A stretch of 64,000 nt of DNA, taken from NCBI RefSeq assembly GCF_963677685.1, contig NZ_OY782186.1, forward strand, positions 1-64,000. Reading direction: 5' to 3'. A program made the position numbers and the translations under genes. Source of the stretch: an uncultured Bacteroides sp. Its GTDB lineage: Bacteria; Bacteroidota; Bacteroidia; Bacteroidales; Bacteroidaceae. This document shows, in pieces, positions 31,175 through 42,641 of the stretch (positions within the stretch are counted from its first letter, which is position 1; each line of letters begins with the position of its first letter). Below the pieces are notes generated by a model. That model had not been told where the DNA came from, ran no database searches, and saw only the letters and a list, made by a program, of their open reading frames with translations.

Positions 31175-31194
31175 CATATTACAATTTAAATAAA

Positions 31195-31749
31195 TTACTT
31201 AGCACCAGCTGATTTTCCTGACTTTCTACGAATCTCCTCACCAACAAACTTAATACCCTTACCTTTATAAGGTTCAGGCTTACGGAAAGAGCGTATTTTA
31301 GAACAAACCTGTCCTAATAATTGCTTGTCACAAGACTCCAAAATAATTAAAGGATTCTTGTTTCTTTCAGCTTTAGTTTCAACTTTAATCTCAGCCGGAA
31401 GTTCAATAAAAATATTATGGGTATAACCCAATGATAAATCTATAATATTACCATTGTTCGAAGCACGATATCCAACACCAACAAGCTCTAATTCTTTTCT
31501 ATATCCCTCAGACACACCAACAACCATGTTGTGAATTAAAGAACGATATAAACCATGAAAAGCACGTTCTTGCTTATCATCACTCTGACGTTCCAATACA
31601 ATAGATTCTGACTCTATAATAACACGGATAAGTGGGTTAACATATTGTGACAACTGACCTTTAGGTCCAACAACCGTAACAACATCATCCTTTAAAGTCA
31701 CTGTAACTCCCTGCGGTATTCTAATGGGTAATTTTCCTATTCTAGACAT
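31195..31749 (-). CDS. rplF: 50S ribosomal protein L6
   Basis: L6 lies near the factor-binding site. It begins [20 protein letters not shown] and has the end motif [20 protein letters not shown]. The two repeated alpha/beta halves and 184 residues fit the family. It lies between rpsH (17 bases) and rplR. Confidence 0.98.
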   Translation of the reverse strand: MSRIGKLPIRIPQGVTVTLKDDVVTVVGPKGQLSQYVNPLIRVIIESESIVLERQSDDKQERAFHGLYRSLIHNMVVGVSEGYRKELELVGVGYRASNNGNIIDLSLGYTHNIFIELPAEIKVETKAERNKNPLIILESCDKQLLGQVCSKIRSFRKPEPYKGKGIKFVGEEIRRKSGKSAGAK

Positions 31750-31766
31750 TACTAATTCCTCCTAAT

Positions 31767-32162
31767 TTAATATACATAACACAACACCTCACCGCCAATT
31801 TTTAAATCAGCAGCTTCTTTGTTTGTCATTACCCCTTTGGAAGTAGATATTATAGCAATACCCAAACCATTAATAACACGTGGCATATCCTTATAACCAG
31901 TATATTTTCTCAAACCAGGAGAAGATACTCTCACAAGTTTTTTGATTGCACTAATTTTATTCACAGAATCATATTTCAAAGCAACTTTTATAGTGCCTTG
32001 TGGACCATCATCTACAAACTTATAATTAAGAATGTAACCTTTTTCAAAAAGGATTTTAGTAATTTCTTTCTTCAGATTTGAGGCTGGAACATCTACAATT
32101 CTATGTTTCGCAGCAACGGCATTTCGTAGCCTCGTCAAATAATCTGCAATTGGATCTGTCAT
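31767..32162 (-). CDS. rpsH: 30S ribosomal protein S8
   Basis: S8 binds the central domain of 16S rRNA and in E. coli represses the spc operon. MTDPIADYLTRLRNAVAAKH and the end STSKGVMTNKEAADLKIGGE are typical. The 53-base gap before it, behind rpsN, is one of the longer gaps in the spc part. Confidence 0.98.
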   Translation of the reverse strand: MTDPIADYLTRLRNAVAAKHRIVDVPASNLKKEITKILFEKGYILNYKFVDDGPQGTIKVALKYDSVNKISAIKKLVRVSSPGLRKYTGYKDMPRVINGLGIAIISTSKGVMTNKEAADLKIGGEVLCYVY

Positions 32163-32215
32163 AAATCAAAATTATTAAATTAATCAGGAGCGCCCTGACA
32201 ATATTCAAATATAAA

Positions 32216-32485
32216 TTACCAACTCGCTTTTTTAACACCTGGAATAAGCCCATTAGATGCCATTTCGCGAAATTGTATTCTAGATATTCCAAATTGGCGA
32301 ATATAACCTTTTGGTCGTCCAGTTAATCTGCAACGATTGTGCATTCTCACAGGTGAAGAATTCTTTGGTAAAGCCTGCAAAGCTTCAAAATTCCCTTCTT
32401 TCTTCAACTGAGCTCTTCTCTCGGCATACTTTTCTACTAACTTTGCACGCTTTACTTCACGCGCTTTCATCGATTCTTTTGCCAT
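32216..32485 (-). CDS. rpsN: 30S ribosomal protein S14, zinc-free long form
   Basis: S14 assembles the head of the small subunit. The 89-residue form lacks the CxxC zinc knuckle of the short type and carries [20 protein letters not shown] and the tail [17 protein letters not shown]. It follows rplE after six bases. Together with the zinc-free L36 it suggests a ribosome with a low zinc need. Confidence 0.98.
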   Translation of the reverse strand: MAKESMKAREVKRAKLVEKYAERRAQLKKEGNFEALQALPKNSSPVRMHNRCRLTGRPKGYIRQFGISRIQFREMASNGLIPGVKKASW

Positions 32486-32491
32486 AATAAA

Positions 32492-33046
32492 TCAATCTTT
32501 TTTTGCATTCTTAAATGGTAAACCAAATTCTTTCAAAAGAGCATAACCCTCCTCATCCGTTGTAGCAGAAGTAACAAAAGTAATGTTCATTCCTAAAATT
32601 CGAGTAATACTATCTATATTAATTTCCGGAAAAATAATCTGTTCTTGAATACCTAAAGTATAGTTTCCACGTCCATCAAATTTTGTTTCGATACCTTTAA
32701 AATCTCTAATACGAGGTAAAGCAACACGAACTAATTTTTCCAAGAATTCATACATTCTTTCTCTACGCAATGTAACCATCACACCAATAGGCATTTTTTT
32801 ACGTAGTTTAAAATTAGCTATATCTTTCCTAGAGATAGTGGCAACTGCTTTTTGACCAGTAATAGCCGAAATTTCATTAATTGCAACTTCTATAATTTTC
32901 TTATCCGCAACAGCCATACCTAAACCCTGATTAATGACAATCTTCTTAAGCACAGGTATTTGCATTGTTGAGGAATACTGAAATTGTGATTTTAATGTAG
33001 GGGCAATCCTCTCTACATATTCCTTTTTTAGGCTAGCAGTATCCAT
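32492..33046 (-). CDS. rplE: 50S ribosomal protein L5
   Basis: L5 holds 5S rRNA and forms a bridge to the small subunit. [36 protein letters not shown] and the [15 protein letters not shown] end are diagnostic. It has 184 residues and follows rplX after two bases. Confidence 0.98.
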   Translation of the reverse strand: MDTASLKKEYVERIAPTLKSQFQYSSTMQIPVLKKIVINQGLGMAVADKKIIEVAINEISAITGQKAVATISRKDIANFKLRKKMPIGVMVTLRRERMYEFLEKLVRVALPRIRDFKGIETKFDGRGNYTLGIQEQIIFPEINIDSITRILGMNITFVTSATTDEEGYALLKEFGLPFKNAKKD

Positions 33047-33048
33047 AT

Positions 33049-33369
33049 CTATTTAATCTCCTCTCCTGTTTTTTTAGAGTAACGCACTAAAGTTCCGTCG
33101 GAACCTATTTTTCTTCCAATACGAGTCGCCTTGCCTGTTTTCGGATCAATAAGATTCAAATTAGACAAATGAATGGACGCTTCTTGTTTAACAATACCAC
33201 CTTGAGGGGTTTGAGAACTAGGCTTTGTACTTTTTGATACCATATTAATACCTTCTACGATTGCACGCCCTTTCTTAACAAAGACTTTCAACACCTTACC
33301 AGTTTTCCCTCTATCCTCACCGGAATTTACGTAGACTACATCGCCTTTCTTTATATGTAACTTGTTCAT
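33049..33369 (-). CDS. rplX: 50S ribosomal protein L24
   Basis: L24 starts large-subunit assembly. The N-terminal KOW motif is clear ([20 protein letters not shown]), and [19 protein letters not shown] follows. It has 106 residues. It lies 20 bases behind rplN. Confidence 0.98.
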   Translation of the reverse strand: MNKLHIKKGDVVYVNSGEDRGKTGKVLKVFVKKGRAIVEGINMVSKSTKPSSQTPQGGIVKQEASIHLSNLNLIDPKTGKATRIGRKIGSDGTLVRYSKKTGEEIK

Positions 33370-33389
33370 TTAGTTAATGTTTTACATGA

Positions 33390-33755
33390 TTAAAGAACTT
33401 CAGGTGCAAGCGAAACAACCTTCATGTTTGCAGCACGAAGTTCTCTTGCAACAGGGCCAAAAATACGGCTACCACGAATTTCACCCGCATTATTAAGTAA
33501 CACGCAAGCATTATCATCAAAACGTATATAAGATCCATCTACACGACGGATTTCTTTTTTAGTACGCACAATCAAAGCCTTTGACACTGCACCTTTTTTT
33601 ATATCACTAGATGGGATGACACTCTTTATAGAGACCACAATTACATCCCCCACAGAAGCATAACGACGTCCTGTACCACCTAAAACACGGATACACAAAG
33701 CCTCTTTAGCTCCACTATTATCACATACTGTTAGTCTGGATTCTGTCTGTATCAT
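33390..33755 (-). CDS. rplN: 50S ribosomal protein L14
   Basis: L14 forms an intersubunit bridge. It begins [20 protein letters not shown] and has [20 protein letters not shown] near the end, both diagnostic. It has 121 residues and is two bases behind rpsQ. Confidence 0.98.
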   Translation of the reverse strand: MIQTESRLTVCDNSGAKEALCIRVLGGTGRRYASVGDVIVVSIKSVIPSSDIKKGAVSKALIVRTKKEIRRVDGSYIRFDDNACVLLNNAGEIRGSRIFGPVARELRAANMKVVSLAPEVL

Positions 33756-33757
33756 AA

Positions 33758-34015
33758 TTATTTAGCTCTTTCAATAATTTCTACCAACCGCCATCTTTTC
33801 GTTTTACTTAAAGGACGAGTTTCCATAATACACACTGTATCACCAATATTGCATTCATTCTTTTCATCATGAGCATGGTATTTTTTTGTTTTGCTAACAA
33901 ATTTACCATAAATAGGGTGTTTTTCTTTAAACTTCGCTGCAACTGTAATGGTTTTATCCATTTTATCGCTGTATACAACGCCTATTCTTTCTTTTCTTAA
34001 ATTTCTTGCTTCCAT
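33758..34015 (-). CDS. rpsQ: 30S ribosomal protein S17
   Basis: S17 is an early-binding OB-fold protein. [20 protein letters not shown] and [17 protein letters not shown] are typical. Three in-frame ATG codons are possible (34027, 34024, 34015). The first overlaps the rpmC stop as ATGA and the last fits the family start. I chose 34015 (85 residues), but 34027 (89 residues) is also plausible. Confidence 0.93.
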   Translation of the reverse strand: MEARNLRKERIGVVYSDKMDKTITVAAKFKEKHPIYGKFVSKTKKYHAHDEKNECNIGDTVCIMETRPLSKTKRWRLVEIIERAK

Positions 34016-34023
34016 TAAGCTCA

Positions 34024-34221
34024 TCATTTATTAATAAGTTCCCGATGCCGTAATTCAGATTTCATTCTTGCAATAGTTCTGCGCAAGTGCTTAATTTGAG
34101 CAGGATTATCTAAAGGAGAAATTGAATGGTTTAAATTCAGTTGGTTATAATTAACCAATTCAGCATTCATTCTTTCCACTAAATCACTTGTGGATAATTC
34201 TCTAATTTCCAAAATTTTCAT
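34024..34221 (-). CDS. rpmC: 50S ribosomal protein L29
   Basis: L29 lies at the tunnel exit, where it contacts signal recognition particle and trigger factor. The 65-residue helical hairpin begins [20 protein letters not shown] and has [20 protein letters not shown]. The frame opens at 34257, but the M at 34221 is the conserved start, four bases behind rplP. Confidence 0.96.
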   Translation of the reverse strand: MKILEIRELSTSDLVERMNAELVNYNQLNLNHSISPLDNPAQIKHLRRTIARMKSELRHRELINK

Positions 34222-34225
34222 ATTA

Positions 34226-34660
34226 CTATGCATTTTGATTTTGAACATCATAATCACGTCTAACTATAAACTTCGTAGTAATAGGAAGTTTTTGTGCAGC
34301 TAAACGCAAGGCTTCTTTTGCAATTTCATACGAAACCCCTTCAACCTCAATAATAATTCTACCTGGAGTAATTGGAGCAACAAAACCTTCTGGAGATCCT
34401 TTACCCTTACCCATACGTACTTCTGCAGGTTTCTTTGTAATAGGCTTATCTGGAAATATTCTAATCCATATCTGCCCTTGACGTTGCATATATCTTGTAA
34501 CAGCAATACGAGCAGCCTCTATCTGTCTACCAGTAATCCACTTACTCTGCAAAGCTTTTATACCAAAAGAACCAAAAGCAAGCTGATTGCCTCTTTGAGC
34601 AATACCCTTCATACGCCCCTTCTGCTGTCTTCTGAATTTTGTCTTTTTCGGTTGTAACAT
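34226..34660 (-). CDS. rplP: 50S ribosomal protein L16
   Basis: L16 helps place A-site t[23 protein letters not shown] and the conserved [20 protein letters not shown] are diagnostic. The length is 144 residues. It lies between rpsC (22 bases) and rpmC (4 bases). Confidence 0.98.
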   Translation of the reverse strand: MLQPKKTKFRRQQKGRMKGIAQRGNQLAFGSFGIKALQSKWITGRQIEAARIAVTRYMQRQGQIWIRIFPDKPITKKPAEVRMGKGKGSPEGFVAPITPGRIIIEVEGVSYEIAKEALRLAAQKLPITTKFIVRRDYDVQNQNA

Positions 34661-34682
34661 AATTCCTAAAATTCAAATTCGT

Positions 34683-35411
34683 TTAGCGATTATTTTTCTT
34701 TCTTTTGAAGTTCCTTCCAGAACCATTATGACCTCCACGGTTAGAGGAATCTTTACTTTGAACAAAATTAGGAGCTAGATCTTTCTTTCCGAAAATTTCA
34801 CCTCTACAGATCCAGACCTTTATACCTAGAAGACCTACTTTTGTCAATGCTTCTGCATGGCAATAGTCAATATCTGCTCTAAAAGTATGTAATGGAGTTC
34901 TTCCTTCTTTGTACATTTCTGAACGAGCCATCTCTGCACCATTCAAACGTCCTGAAATTTGAATTTTAATACCTTCAGCTCCCATTCTCATTGTATTTGC
35001 AATAGCCATCTTTATTGCACGACGATAAGCAATTTTACCTTCCAATTGGCGAGCTATATTATTAGCGACAATAACGGCATCTAATTCTGGACGTTTAATT
35101 TCAAAAATATTAATCTGAATATCCTTATCAGTAATTTTTTTGAGTTCCTCTTTCAACTTATCAACCTCTTGTCCTCCTTTACCGATAATGATGCCAGGGC
35201 GAGCAGTACAAACAGTAATCGTTACTAATTTCAAAGTGCGTTCTATCACAATTCTAGATAAACTAGCTTTAGCTAATCTAACACTTAGATATTTACGAAT
35301 TTTACTATCTTCAAATAATGAATCACCATAATCATTTCCACCATACCAATTAGAATCCCAACCCCTGATAATTCCTAAACGGTTACTTATTGGATTTACT
35401 TTTTGTCCCAT
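34683..35411 (-). CDS. rpsC: 30S ribosomal protein S3
   Basis: S3 lines the mRNA entry tunnel. The KH domain shows [20 protein letters not shown], and the C-terminal domain shows [20 protein letters not shown] and [13 protein letters not shown]. The basic tail ([17 protein letters not shown]) is longer than in some species. It follows rplV after six bases. Confidence 0.98.
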   Translation of the reverse strand: MGQKVNPISNRLGIIRGWDSNWYGGNDYGDSLFEDSKIRKYLSVRLAKASLSRIVIERTLKLVTITVCTARPGIIIGKGGQEVDKLKEELKKITDKDIQINIFEIKRPELDAVIVANNIARQLEGKIAYRRAIKMAIANTMRMGAEGIKIQISGRLNGAEMARSEMYKEGRTPLHTFRADIDYCHAEALTKVGLLGIKVWICRGEIFGKKDLAPNFVQSKDSSNRGGHNGSGRNFKRKKNNR

Positions 35412-35417
35412 CTAATT

Positions 35418-35828
35418 TCAATTTTGATCTTCATTATTATTTTTAGAACCAACGAACAAAGTCACATGATTTGAACGTTTACGGATTCTATATCCTCTTC
35501 CCTGTGGTGCAGGTCTCATTCTTTTTAATGTTGCACCACAATCAACAAAGACTTCAGTAACGTACAATTCGCCACTTTCAGCCTTACGATCATTTTTTTG
35601 CTCCCAATTAGCAATAGCAGAACGCAATAATTTTTCCACTCTTGCAGCAGCTTCTTTCGAAGAAAATTTCAAAACGCCAAGAGCTCTATTTACTTCCATA
35701 CCCCGAACCATATCCACAACAAGGCGCATTTTTCGAGGAGAAGTTGGGACATTTTGCAATTTTGCAAAATACATGGACTTAAGGGCTTCCTTTCTTCGAT
35801 CTGCCGATATTTTTTTTCTTGATCCCAT
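35418..35828 (-). CDS. rplV: 50S ribosomal protein L22
   Basis: L22 forms part of the peptide exit tunnel, and changes in its loop can give macrolide resistance. [20 protein letters not shown] and the tunnel-loop region [20 protein letters not shown] are present, with no obvious deletion in the loop. It has 136 residues. Confidence 0.98.
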   Translation of the reverse strand: MGSRKKISADRRKEALKSMYFAKLQNVPTSPRKMRLVVDMVRGMEVNRALGVLKFSSKEAAARVEKLLRSAIANWEQKNDRKAESGELYVTEVFVDCGATLKRMRPAPQGRGYRIRKRSNHVTLFVGSKNNNEDQN

Positions 35829-35858
35829 TATATTAAACTTTATTATTTCTAGATACCA

Positions 35859-36128
35859 TTATCTCTTTTTATTCCCAGAATGTCCCTTAAAAGTACGAGT
35901 AGAGGAGAACTCTCCCAACTTGTGCCCAACCATATTTTCGGTTATATATACAGGAATAAATTTATTTCCATTATGAACAGCAACAGTATGTCCCACAAAA
36001 TCAGGTGAAATCATTGAAGCTCTAGCCCAAGTCTTAACAACAACCTTTTTACCTGTTTCATTCATCACAAGTATTTTCTTTTCAAGTTTAATATTAATAT
36101 ATGGACCTTTTTTTAATGAACGACTCAT
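35859..36128 (-). CDS. rpsS: 30S ribosomal protein S19
   Basis: S19 sits in the small-subunit head with S13. [20 protein letters not shown] and [20 protein letters not shown] are diagnostic. It has 89 residues and stands between rplB and rplV. Confidence 0.98.
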   Translation of the reverse strand: MSRSLKKGPYINIKLEKKILVMNETGKKVVVKTWARASMISPDFVGHTVAVHNGNKFIPVYITENMVGHKLGEFSSTRTFKGHSGNKKR

Positions 36129-36149
36129 AAGCTTACTCTATTAATCAGA

Positions 36150-36974
36150 TTACTTTTTTCTTCTTTCAATAATATACTTAGAAGATTGTTTCTTAGGAGC
36201 TCTTGTTTTAAGTCCTTTAGCATACAATCCTTTACGAGATCTAGGGTGACCACCTGAAGAACGGCCTTCACCACCTCCCATTGGGTGATCCACAGGGTTC
36301 ATAACAACACCTCTATTACGTGGACGACGCCCTTGCCATCTAGAACGACCAGCTTTACCAGAGCTTTCTAAGGCATGGTCAGAATTACCGACACTACCAA
36401 TAGTAGCCTTACATGTGCTTAAGATCTGTCTTACTTCGCCTGAAGGCAACTTAATAACACAATATTTTCCCTCTCTAGAAGTCAATTGAGCAAAGTTACC
36501 AGCAGAACGCACTAAAGCAGCACCTTGACCTGGACGTAATTCAATATTATGAACAACTGTACCAACAGGAATATTTTGTAAAGGAAGTGCATTGCCTACT
36601 TCTGGAGCCGCAGTAGCTCCAGACATCAAAGTAGCTCCTACTTGCAAACCATTAGGAGCTATAATATATCTCTTTTCACCATCAGCATAAAAAAGTAAAG
36701 CAATACGAGCAGATCTATTAGGATCATACTCTATCGTCTTTACAACAGCTGGCACACCATCTTTATTTCTCTTGAAATCAACAATTCTAATAACTTTTCT
36801 TTGACCACCTCCAATGTAACGCATTGTCATTTTTCCTTGACTATTACGTCCACCAGAAGATTTCTTTCCGTATACAAGAGATTTTTCTGGTACCTGAGCA
36901 GTGATTTCTTCAAAAGTACCAATAATTTTATGTCTTTGCCCCGGTGTTATAGGGTTAAATTTACGTACTGCCAT
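36150..36974 (-). CDS. rplB: 50S ribosomal protein L2
   Basis: L2 supports the peptidyl-transferase centre and subunit joining. [20 protein letters not shown] and the highly conserved [20 protein letters not shown] are present, with the key His near 230. It has 274 residues. It is five bases behind rplW. Confidence 0.98.
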   Translation of the reverse strand: MAVRKFNPITPGQRHKIIGTFEEITAQVPEKSLVYGKKSSGGRNSQGKMTMRYIGGGQRKVIRIVDFKRNKDGVPAVVKTIEYDPNRSARIALLFYADGEKRYIIAPNGLQVGATLMSGATAAPEVGNALPLQNIPVGTVVHNIELRPGQGAALVRSAGNFAQLTSREGKYCVIKLPSGEVRQILSTCKATIGSVGNSDHALESSGKAGRSRWQGRRPRNRGVVMNPVDHPMGGGEGRSSGGHPRSRKGLYAKGLKTRAPKKQSSKYIIERRKK

Positions 36975-36979
36975 TTTTC

Positions 36980-37270
36980 TTAAATATTACTATAAAAATC
37001 AATAGTATCACCTTCTTTCAATACAACTATAGCTTTTTTATAAGCTTTAGTAGCGCCATTGATAATACCCGCTTTAGTATAACGACTTTTTCTCTTACCC
37101 AAGTAATTAGCAGTATTTACACTAAGCACTGTTACATTATAGAAAGCTTCAATTTCTCTCTTTATTTCCAATTTATTAGCATCAGGACGTACTATAAACC
37201 CAAATCGATTTAATTTATCTGTTATAGCAGTCATTTTCTCTGTCACTAACGGTTTGACAATAATTCCCAT
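36980..37270 (-). CDS. rplW: 50S ribosomal protein L23
   Basis: L23 sits at the tunnel exit and binds trigger factor. [20 protein letters not shown] and [20 protein letters not shown] are typical. It has 96 residues and follows rplD after 17 bases. Confidence 0.97.
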   Translation of the reverse strand: MGIIVKPLVTEKMTAITDKLNRFGFIVRPDANKLEIKREIEAFYNVTVLSVNTANYLGKRKSRYTKAGIINGATKAYKKAIVVLKEGDTIDFYSNI

Positions 37271-37287
37271 TATTAAGCCTCCTTTTT

Positions 37288-37914
37288 TTAAATTAAAATA
37301 TCGTTAATCGCAGCAAGTGCACTTTCTGTAAAAACAACAACTCCTGCATTCAATACTCTATAAGTATTCAATCCAGATATAGTTTGTACATTAACACCTA
37401 CCACGTTTCGAGCCGACAAATATACGTTTTTATTTGCTTCCGAGAAGATCATCAATAGCTTTTCGTCAGAAATTTTAATCTTTTTTAAAGAATCGGTAAG
37501 ATCTTTTGTCCGAGGCTTTTCAAAAGAAAAATCTTCTAAAACAACAATAGCATTATTTTGAGCTTTATATGCTAAAGCCGACTTTCTTGCCAAAGTTTTT
37601 ACTTTTTTATTCAACTTAAAAAAATAATCCCTTGGGGTAGGGCCGAACACTCTCGCACCACCAACAAGTACTGGTGAATTCATATCTCCACGACGTGCAC
37701 CACCACCGCCTTTTTGACGACCGATCTTGCGAGTAGAGCCACTAATTTCACTTCGTTCTTTTGACTTATGTGTACCTTGACGCTGATTAGCCATAAATTG
37801 CTTTACATCTAAATAGATGGCATGATCATTAGGTTCAATACCAAAGATAGATTCATTTAACGTAACCTTTCTTCCAGTGTCTTCACCTTTTATGTTATAT
37901 ACGTTAATTTCCAT
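37288..37914 (-). CDS. rplD: 50S ribosomal protein L4
   Basis: L4 lines the exit tunnel and in E. coli represses the S10 operon. The tunnel loop region [20 protein letters not shown] and [20 protein letters not shown] are present. Its ATG shares one base with the rplC stop codon (TAATG), so the two are translationally coupled. It has 208 residues. Confidence 0.98.
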   Translation of the reverse strand: MEINVYNIKGEDTGRKVTLNESIFGIEPNDHAIYLDVKQFMANQRQGTHKSKERSEISGSTRKIGRQKGGGGARRGDMNSPVLVGGARVFGPTPRDYFFKLNKKVKTLARKSALAYKAQNNAIVVLEDFSFEKPRTKDLTDSLKKIKISDEKLLMIFSEANKNVYLSARNVVGVNVQTISGLNTYRVLNAGVVVFTESALAAINDILI

Positions 37915-38531
37915 TATTTTTCAATTATTACGATTGAACCTTTACAACCGGGAACAGAACCTTTCAACAAAAGAAGATTATGTTCATCGACTACTTTTAA
38001 CACTCGCAAATTTTGTACAGTAACTCTGTCACCGCCAAGTTGTCCACCCATTCGCATTCCTTTAAAAACTTTTGCAGGATACGAACATGCTCCAATAGAC
38101 CCTGGTTTTCTAGCACGATTATGTTGTCCGTGTGTAGCCTGTCCAACACCACCAAACCCGTGTCTTTTTACAACACCTTGAAACCCTTTTCCTTTCGAGA
38201 TACCGATAACATCAACAAAATCAACATCACTAAAAATATCAACACCGATGGTATCACCTAAATTAAAGTCTTTTTCAAAACCTTTGAACTCAGCCAAGTG
38301 TCTCTTGGGTGTTACTCCAGCTTTTTTAAAATGTCCACTTAAAGGCTTAGTAGTATGCTTCTCTTTTTTGTCTTGAAAGCCTAACTGCAAAGCTTCATAG
38401 CCATCTTTCTCTAAAGATTTTAACTGAGTAACAACACAAGGGCCTACTTCGATAACAGTGCATGGTACATTTTTACCATCGGCACTGAATACGGATGTCA
38501 TTCCGATTTTTTTCCCTAATAATCCTGGCAT
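37914..38531 (-). CDS. rplC: 50S ribosomal protein L3
   Basis: L3 reaches the peptidyl-transferase centre. It begins [15 protein letters not shown], and the central loop [20 protein letters not shown] with the Gln usually methylated by PrmB is conserved. It has 205 residues and lies between rpsJ and rplD. Confidence 0.98.
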   Translation of the reverse strand: MPGLLGKKIGMTSVFSADGKNVPCTVIEVGPCVVTQLKSLEKDGYEALQLGFQDKKEKHTTKPLSGHFKKAGVTPKRHLAEFKGFEKDFNLGDTIGVDIFSDVDFVDVIGISKGKGFQGVVKRHGFGGVGQATHGQHNRARKPGSIGACSYPAKVFKGMRMGGQLGGDRVTVQNLRVLKVVDEHNLLLLKGSVPGCKGSIVIIEK

Positions 38532-38548
38532 TTCATTTATTTTTTAAA

Positions 38549-38854
38549 TTATACCTTTATTTCTACTTCAACTCCACTAGGTAATTCCAGTTTCATTAAA
38601 GCATCCACAGTTTTTGCTGTTGAACTATAAATATCGATCAACCTCTTATAAGAAGAAAGTTCAAATTGCTCTCTCGATTTCTTATTTACGAAAGTTGAGC
38701 GATTCACAGTAAAAATACGCTTATGCGTAGGCAAAGGTATCGGTCCGCTAACAATAGCTCCTGTACTCTTTACCGTTTTTACGATCTTTTCAGCTGACTT
38801 GTCAACCAAATTATGATCATAAGATTTCAATTTAATTCTAATTTTTTGACTCAT
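38549..38854 (-). CDS. rpsJ: 30S ribosomal protein S10 (NusE)
   Basis: S10 belongs to the small-subunit head and also joins NusG in transcription antitermination. [20 protein letters not shown] and [17 protein letters not shown] are diagnostic. It has 101 residues. It lies 70 bases behind fusA, so the str and S10 clusters are joined here without tuf between. Confidence 0.98.
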   Translation of the reverse strand: MSQKIRIKLKSYDHNLVDKSAEKIVKTVKSTGAIVSGPIPLPTHKRIFTVNRSTFVNKKSREQFELSSYKRLIDIYSSTAKTVDALMKLELPSGVEVEIKV

Positions 38855-38887
38855 TATTATTATGTTAATATATTAATTATTTAGTTC

Positions 38888-38915
38888 ATAGACTAAGAGT
38901 CATTCGCTAGTCTAT
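38888..38915 (-). other. 8-base hairpin between fusA and rpsJ
   Basis: ATAGACTA at 38888-38895 and TAGTCTAT at 38908-38915 are perfect inverted arms with a 12-base loop. No T-run follows on the minus strand. It may be a processing or control site at the str/S10 junction, or chance. Confidence 0.4.
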
Positions 38916-38924
38916 AATTCAATA

Positions 38925-41042
38925 TTAGAGCAGATCAGCTCTTCCTTTAACTTCCTCTAAAACAGCTTTAGCAATAGAAGCAGATACTTGCGCATGATGA
39001 GAATAAGTCATTGACGAAGTAGCACGTCCAGAAGAGATAGTACGTAGTGTAGTAACATAACCGAACATTTCAGCCAATGGAACTGTTGCTTTAACAATTC
39101 TAGCTCCAGAACGACTTGATTCCATACCTTCTACCTGCCCACGACGTTTGTTTAAATCTCCAATTACATCACCCATATTTTCTTCAGGAGTAACGACCTC
39201 AAGCTTCATAATAGGTTCCATCAAAACTGGTCCAGCTTTAGCACAAGCATTTTTATAAGCTTGAACAGCACAGATTTCAAAGGACAATTGATCAGAGTCA
39301 ACTGGATGGAAAGAACCATCAAGCAATGTCACCTTCAAAGAATCTAAAGGATATCCTGCCAAAACTCCGTTTTTCATTGCTGACTGGAAACCTTTTTGCA
39401 CAGAAGGAATAAATTCTTTAGGAACATTTCCGCCCTTAACCTCATCAATAAACTGCAAACCACCTTGAGTAAAGTCATCATCTACAGGCCCTATATTTAC
39501 TATAATATCAGCAAATTTTCCACGTCCACCAGATTGTTTTTTGTAAACTTCACGAAGATTAACAGTTTTAGTAATTGACTCTTTGTAATTAACTTGTGGA
39601 CGTCCTTGGTTACATTCAACCTTAAATTCTCTTTTAAGACGGTCAATAATAATATCCAAATGAAGTTCACCCATTCCAGAAATTACAGTTTGTCCTGTTT
39701 GATCATCCGTACGAACAGTAAAAGTAGGATCTTCTTCAGCCAATTTAGCCAAACCATTAGAAAGCTTATCCATATCTTTCTGGGTTTTTGGTTCAACAGC
39801 AACACCGATAACAGGTTCAGGAAAATCCATTGATTCTAAAACAATAGGAGAATTCTCATCGCATAATGTATCTCCAGTATGAATATCCTTAAAACCAACA
39901 CCTGCACCAATATCACCAGCAGAAATAACTTCTACAGCATTTTGCTTATTAGAATGCATTTGGAACAATCTTGAAACACGTTCCTTTTTACCTGAACGAG
40001 TATTATAGATATATGAACCAGCTTCTATTTTTCCAGAGTAAACACGGAAGAAAGTCAAACGACCAACATAAGGATCTGTAGCAATTTTGAAAGCCAATGC
40101 AGAAGTTTTATCATCTTCAGACGGCTTACGATCTTCTTCTAAACCTGTATCAGGGTTTGTTCCTACAACATTTTCCGTATCTAAAGGAGATGGTAAAAAA
40201 GCACAAACATAATCCAATAATGTTTGAACACCCTTATTTTTAAATGAAGAACCACACAACATTGGTACTATAGCCATTTGTACAGTAGCATTACGAAGTG
40301 CACGCAAAATTTCCTCTTCAGTAATAGTTGAAGGATCATCAAAATACTTCTCCATTAAAGCATCATCATACTCTGCAACTTTCTCCAACATATTATCTCT
40401 CCACTCAACAGATTCGTCAAGCAAATTAGCAGGAATTTCTTCTACAGAATAATCAGCTCCCATAGTTTCATCATGCCAATAAATAGCTTTCATCTTTATA
40501 AGGTCAACTAAACCTTTAAAAGATTCCTCAGCACCAATTGGAACAACAATAGGACAAGGATTAGCACCTAAAATAGCCTTCATCTGACGCACGACTTCAA
40601 AAAAGTCAGCACCAGAACGGTCCATTTTATTAACATATCCGATACGTGGAACATTATATTTATCAGCTTGTCTCCATACCGTTTCTGATTGAGGCTCTAC
40701 CCCACCCACAGCACAATATGTCGCAACAGCACCATCAAGAACACGCAAAGAGCGTTCTACTTCTGCAGTAAAGTCTACGTGCCCCGGAGTATCAATTAAG
40801 TTGATTTTATAAATATCTCCCGCATATTTCCAACGAGTAGTTGTTGCTGCAGAGGTAATAGTGATACCGCGTTCTTGCTCTTGGGCCATCCAGTCCATTG
40901 TAGCAGCACCATCATGAACTTCACCTATTTTATGAGTTAACCCTGTGTAAAATAAGATACGCTCAGATGTTGTAGTCTTACCTGCATCAATATGAGCCAT
41001 AATTCCGATATTACGGGTCAAATGTAAATCTTGTTTTGCCAT
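38925..41042 (-). CDS. fusA: elongation factor G
   Basis: EF-G drives translocation with GTP. G motifs are [22 protein letters not shown] and NKMDRSGAD. The five-domain length of 705 fits. The domain IV tip ([19 protein letters not shown]) and domain V ([20 protein letters not shown]) are in place. It follows rpsG after 37 bases. It is the target of fusidic acid. I did not compare resistance positions. Confidence 0.98.
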   Translation of the reverse strand: MAKQDLHLTRNIGIMAHIDAGKTTTSERILFYTGLTHKIGEVHDGAATMDWMAQEQERGITITSAATTTRWKYAGDIYKINLIDTPGHVDFTAEVERSLRVLDGAVATYCAVGGVEPQSETVWRQADKYNVPRIGYVNKMDRSGADFFEVVRQMKAILGANPCPIVVPIGAEESFKGLVDLIKMKAIYWHDETMGADYSVEEIPANLLDESVEWRDNMLEKVAEYDDALMEKYFDDPSTITEEEILRALRNATVQMAIVPMLCGSSFKNKGVQTLLDYVCAFLPSPLDTENVVGTNPDTGLEEDRKPSEDDKTSALAFKIATDPYVGRLTFFRVYSGKIEAGSYIYNTRSGKKERVSRLFQMHSNKQNAVEVISAGDIGAGVGFKDIHTGDTLCDENSPIVLESMDFPEPVIGVAVEPKTQKDMDKLSNGLAKLAEEDPTFTVRTDDQTGQTVISGMGELHLDIIIDRLKREFKVECNQGRPQVNYKESITKTVNLREVYKKQSGGRGKFADIIVNIGPVDDDFTQGGLQFIDEVKGGNVPKEFIPSVQKGFQSAMKNGVLAGYPLDSLKVTLLDGSFHPVDSDQLSFEICAVQAYKNACAKAGPVLMEPIMKLEVVTPEENMGDVIGDLNKRRGQVEGMESSRSGARIVKATVPLAEMFGYVTTLRTISSGRATSSMTYSHHAQVSASIAKAVLEEVKGRADLL

Positions 41043-41079
41043 TTTTAAAATTGATTACCTTTTTGTTATCAAATTAAAA

Positions 41080-41556
41080 TTAAAATCTAAAATGAGCAAA
41101 TGCACGATTAGCTTCAGCCATACGATGCATATCTTCTTTACGCTTAAAAGAACCGCCTTGCTCATTAAATGCGTCCATGATTTCAGCAGCTAATTTATCA
41201 GCCATAGATTTACCGCCTCTTTTACGAGCATAAAGAATCAAATTTTTCATTGATATTGATTCTTTTCTATCAGGACGAATTTCTGTAGGTACTTGAAAAG
41301 TAGCACCGCCGACGCGACGAGATTTAACCTCCACTTGAGGAGTAATGTTCTCTAATGCTTTTTTCCAAATTTCCAAAGCACTTTTCTCTTCATTTGGAAG
41401 CTTATTTTTCACAACTTCTAAAGCAGCATAGAAGATTTCATAAGAAGTATTCTTTTTACCATCATACATCAGATGGTTAACAAACTTAGAAACTTTTTGA
41501 TCGTTAAAAACAGGATCAGGAAGAATCACACGTTTTTTAGGTTTAGCTTTTCTCAT
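41080..41556 (-). CDS. rpsG: 30S ribosomal protein S7
   Basis: S7 nucleates head assembly. It begins [20 protein letters not shown] and has [20 protein letters not shown]. The frame opens 25 codons earlier (41631), but those residues do not resemble S7, so the start at 41556 is preferred (158 residues). This leaves 126 bases behind rpsL. Confidence 0.96.
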   Translation of the reverse strand: MRKAKPKKRVILPDPVFNDQKVSKFVNHLMYDGKKNTSYEIFYAALEVVKNKLPNEEKSALEIWKKALENITPQVEVKSRRVGGATFQVPTEIRPDRKESISMKNLILYARKRGGKSMADKLAAEIMDAFNEQGGSFKRKEDMHRMAEANRAFAHFRF

Positions 41557-41682
41557 TTTTTTTAAGAATAATGTTTTTGTTTCTGGCTGCAAAATATTGA
41601 CTTCAACTCTTCCTCTGAAGAATTTACTCAACCCTTATAGCTTACCCACAAAACCAAAACGTAATTACAATATTATACTAAT

Positions 41683-42087
41683 TTATTTTTTCTTTGCTGA
41701 TGCAGCTGCCTGTCCTGGTTTAGGACGCTTAGTTCCATATTTAGAACGTCTTTGAGTTCTTCCAGCAACACCTGCGGTATCAAGTGTACCACGAACAATA
41801 TGATAACGCACACCTGGCAAATCTTTAACACGTCCACCACGTACAAGAACGATTGAGTGCTCTTGCAAGTTATGACCTTCTCCAGGTATATAAGAGTTTA
41901 CCTCTTTTTGGTTAGTTAAACGAACACGAGCAACTTTACGCATTGCTGAATTTGGTTTTTTAGGAGTGGTTGTATAAACCCTCACACACACACCACGTCT
42001 CTGAGGACATGAATCAAGCGCAGGAGATTTACTTTTTTCTACCAACACCGACCGTCCTTTCCTTACTAATTGCTGAATTGTAGGCAT
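41683..42087 (-). CDS. rpsL: 30S ribosomal protein S12
   Basis: S12 guards decoding accuracy. [20 protein letters not shown] is followed by [20 protein letters not shown] and [20 protein letters not shown]. The Lys residues whose change gives streptomycin resistance are wild type. The gene leads the str operon and has its own promoter at 42154-42184. Confidence 0.98.
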   Translation of the reverse strand: MPTIQQLVRKGRSVLVEKSKSPALDSCPQRRGVCVRVYTTTPKKPNSAMRKVARVRLTNQKEVNSYIPGEGHNLQEHSIVLVRGGRVKDLPGVRYHIVRGTLDTAGVAGRTQRRSKYGTKRPKPGQAAASAKKK

Positions 42088-42153
42088 TTCAATTTATTTT
42101 TGATTTATATATTTATTATTTTCCTATTTATCGTTATTATACATTTCGGGCTG

Positions 42154-42184
42154 CAAAAATACAAATAATATCTGAGAAATTCAA
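42154..42184 (-). promoter_or_regulatory. promoter of the str-S10-spc-alpha supercluster
   Basis: The minus strand has TATTTTTG at 42154-42161 followed by CAGC, matching TAnnTTTGnnnC. TTG stands at 42182-42184, 20 bases upstream. It lies about 70 bases before rpsL and may drive the transcript that ends near 24700. Confidence 0.8.
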
Positions 42185-42202
42185 CTTATAACATTTTTTT
42201 TA

Positions 42203-42511
42203 TTATGCTTCACCTTTGAAATTCGCAATCGGTAACCCAGAATGCTCTTCCATTAAAGATATAGAACCATACGACTCTTCATATTTTTTTAAATTTTCAT
42301 GCAAAGCCCTAAAAAGTCGTTTTGCATGCTCCGGTGCCATTACAACCCTAGATTGTACATGAGCTTTAGAGACTCCAGGCATTACACAGGCGAAATCAAG
42401 AACAAACTCGGAACTTGAATGAGTAATCAATGCTAAATTAGCATATTTACCTTGAGCAGTCTCTGCATCCAACTCTATTTGCAACTGATTTTCTTTTTCT
42501 TGCTCATTCAT
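42203..42511 (-). CDS. DUF3467 family protein
   Basis: This soluble protein of 102 residues matches the small DUF3467 family: GKYANLALITHSSSEFVLDF, then VVMAPEHAKRLFRALHENLK. The function is unknown. It has an acidic N-terminus and no membrane segment or catalytic motif. It sits alone between the rpoC terminator (42577-42620) and the rpsL promoter, a position conserved in Bacteroidetes as far as I recall. That suggests a link to transcription or translation, but this is inference. Confidence 0.85.
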   Translation of the reverse strand: MNEQEKENQLQIELDAETAQGKYANLALITHSSSEFVLDFACVMPGVSKAHVQSRVVMAPEHAKRLFRALHENLKKYEESYGSISLMEEHSGLPIANFKGEA

Positions 42512-42576
42512 ACTTATTCTATTTTATAACAAAAAATTTGTTGATAATTCACTAAGACATTATAAAATTAGAGATA

Positions 42577-42620
42577 GAAAAAAAGCTATGCGATGTCGCT
42601 AGGACATTAGCATAGCCTTT
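42577..42620 (-). terminator. intrinsic terminator behind rpoC
   Basis: On the minus strand GGCTATGC pairs with GCATAGC, with an inner GTC/GAC pair, and seven T follow. It is 22 bases past the rpoC stop codon and ends the rplK-rpoBC transcript. Confidence 0.88.
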
Positions 42621-42641
42621 TAAAATTATTTGTTGAATAAA

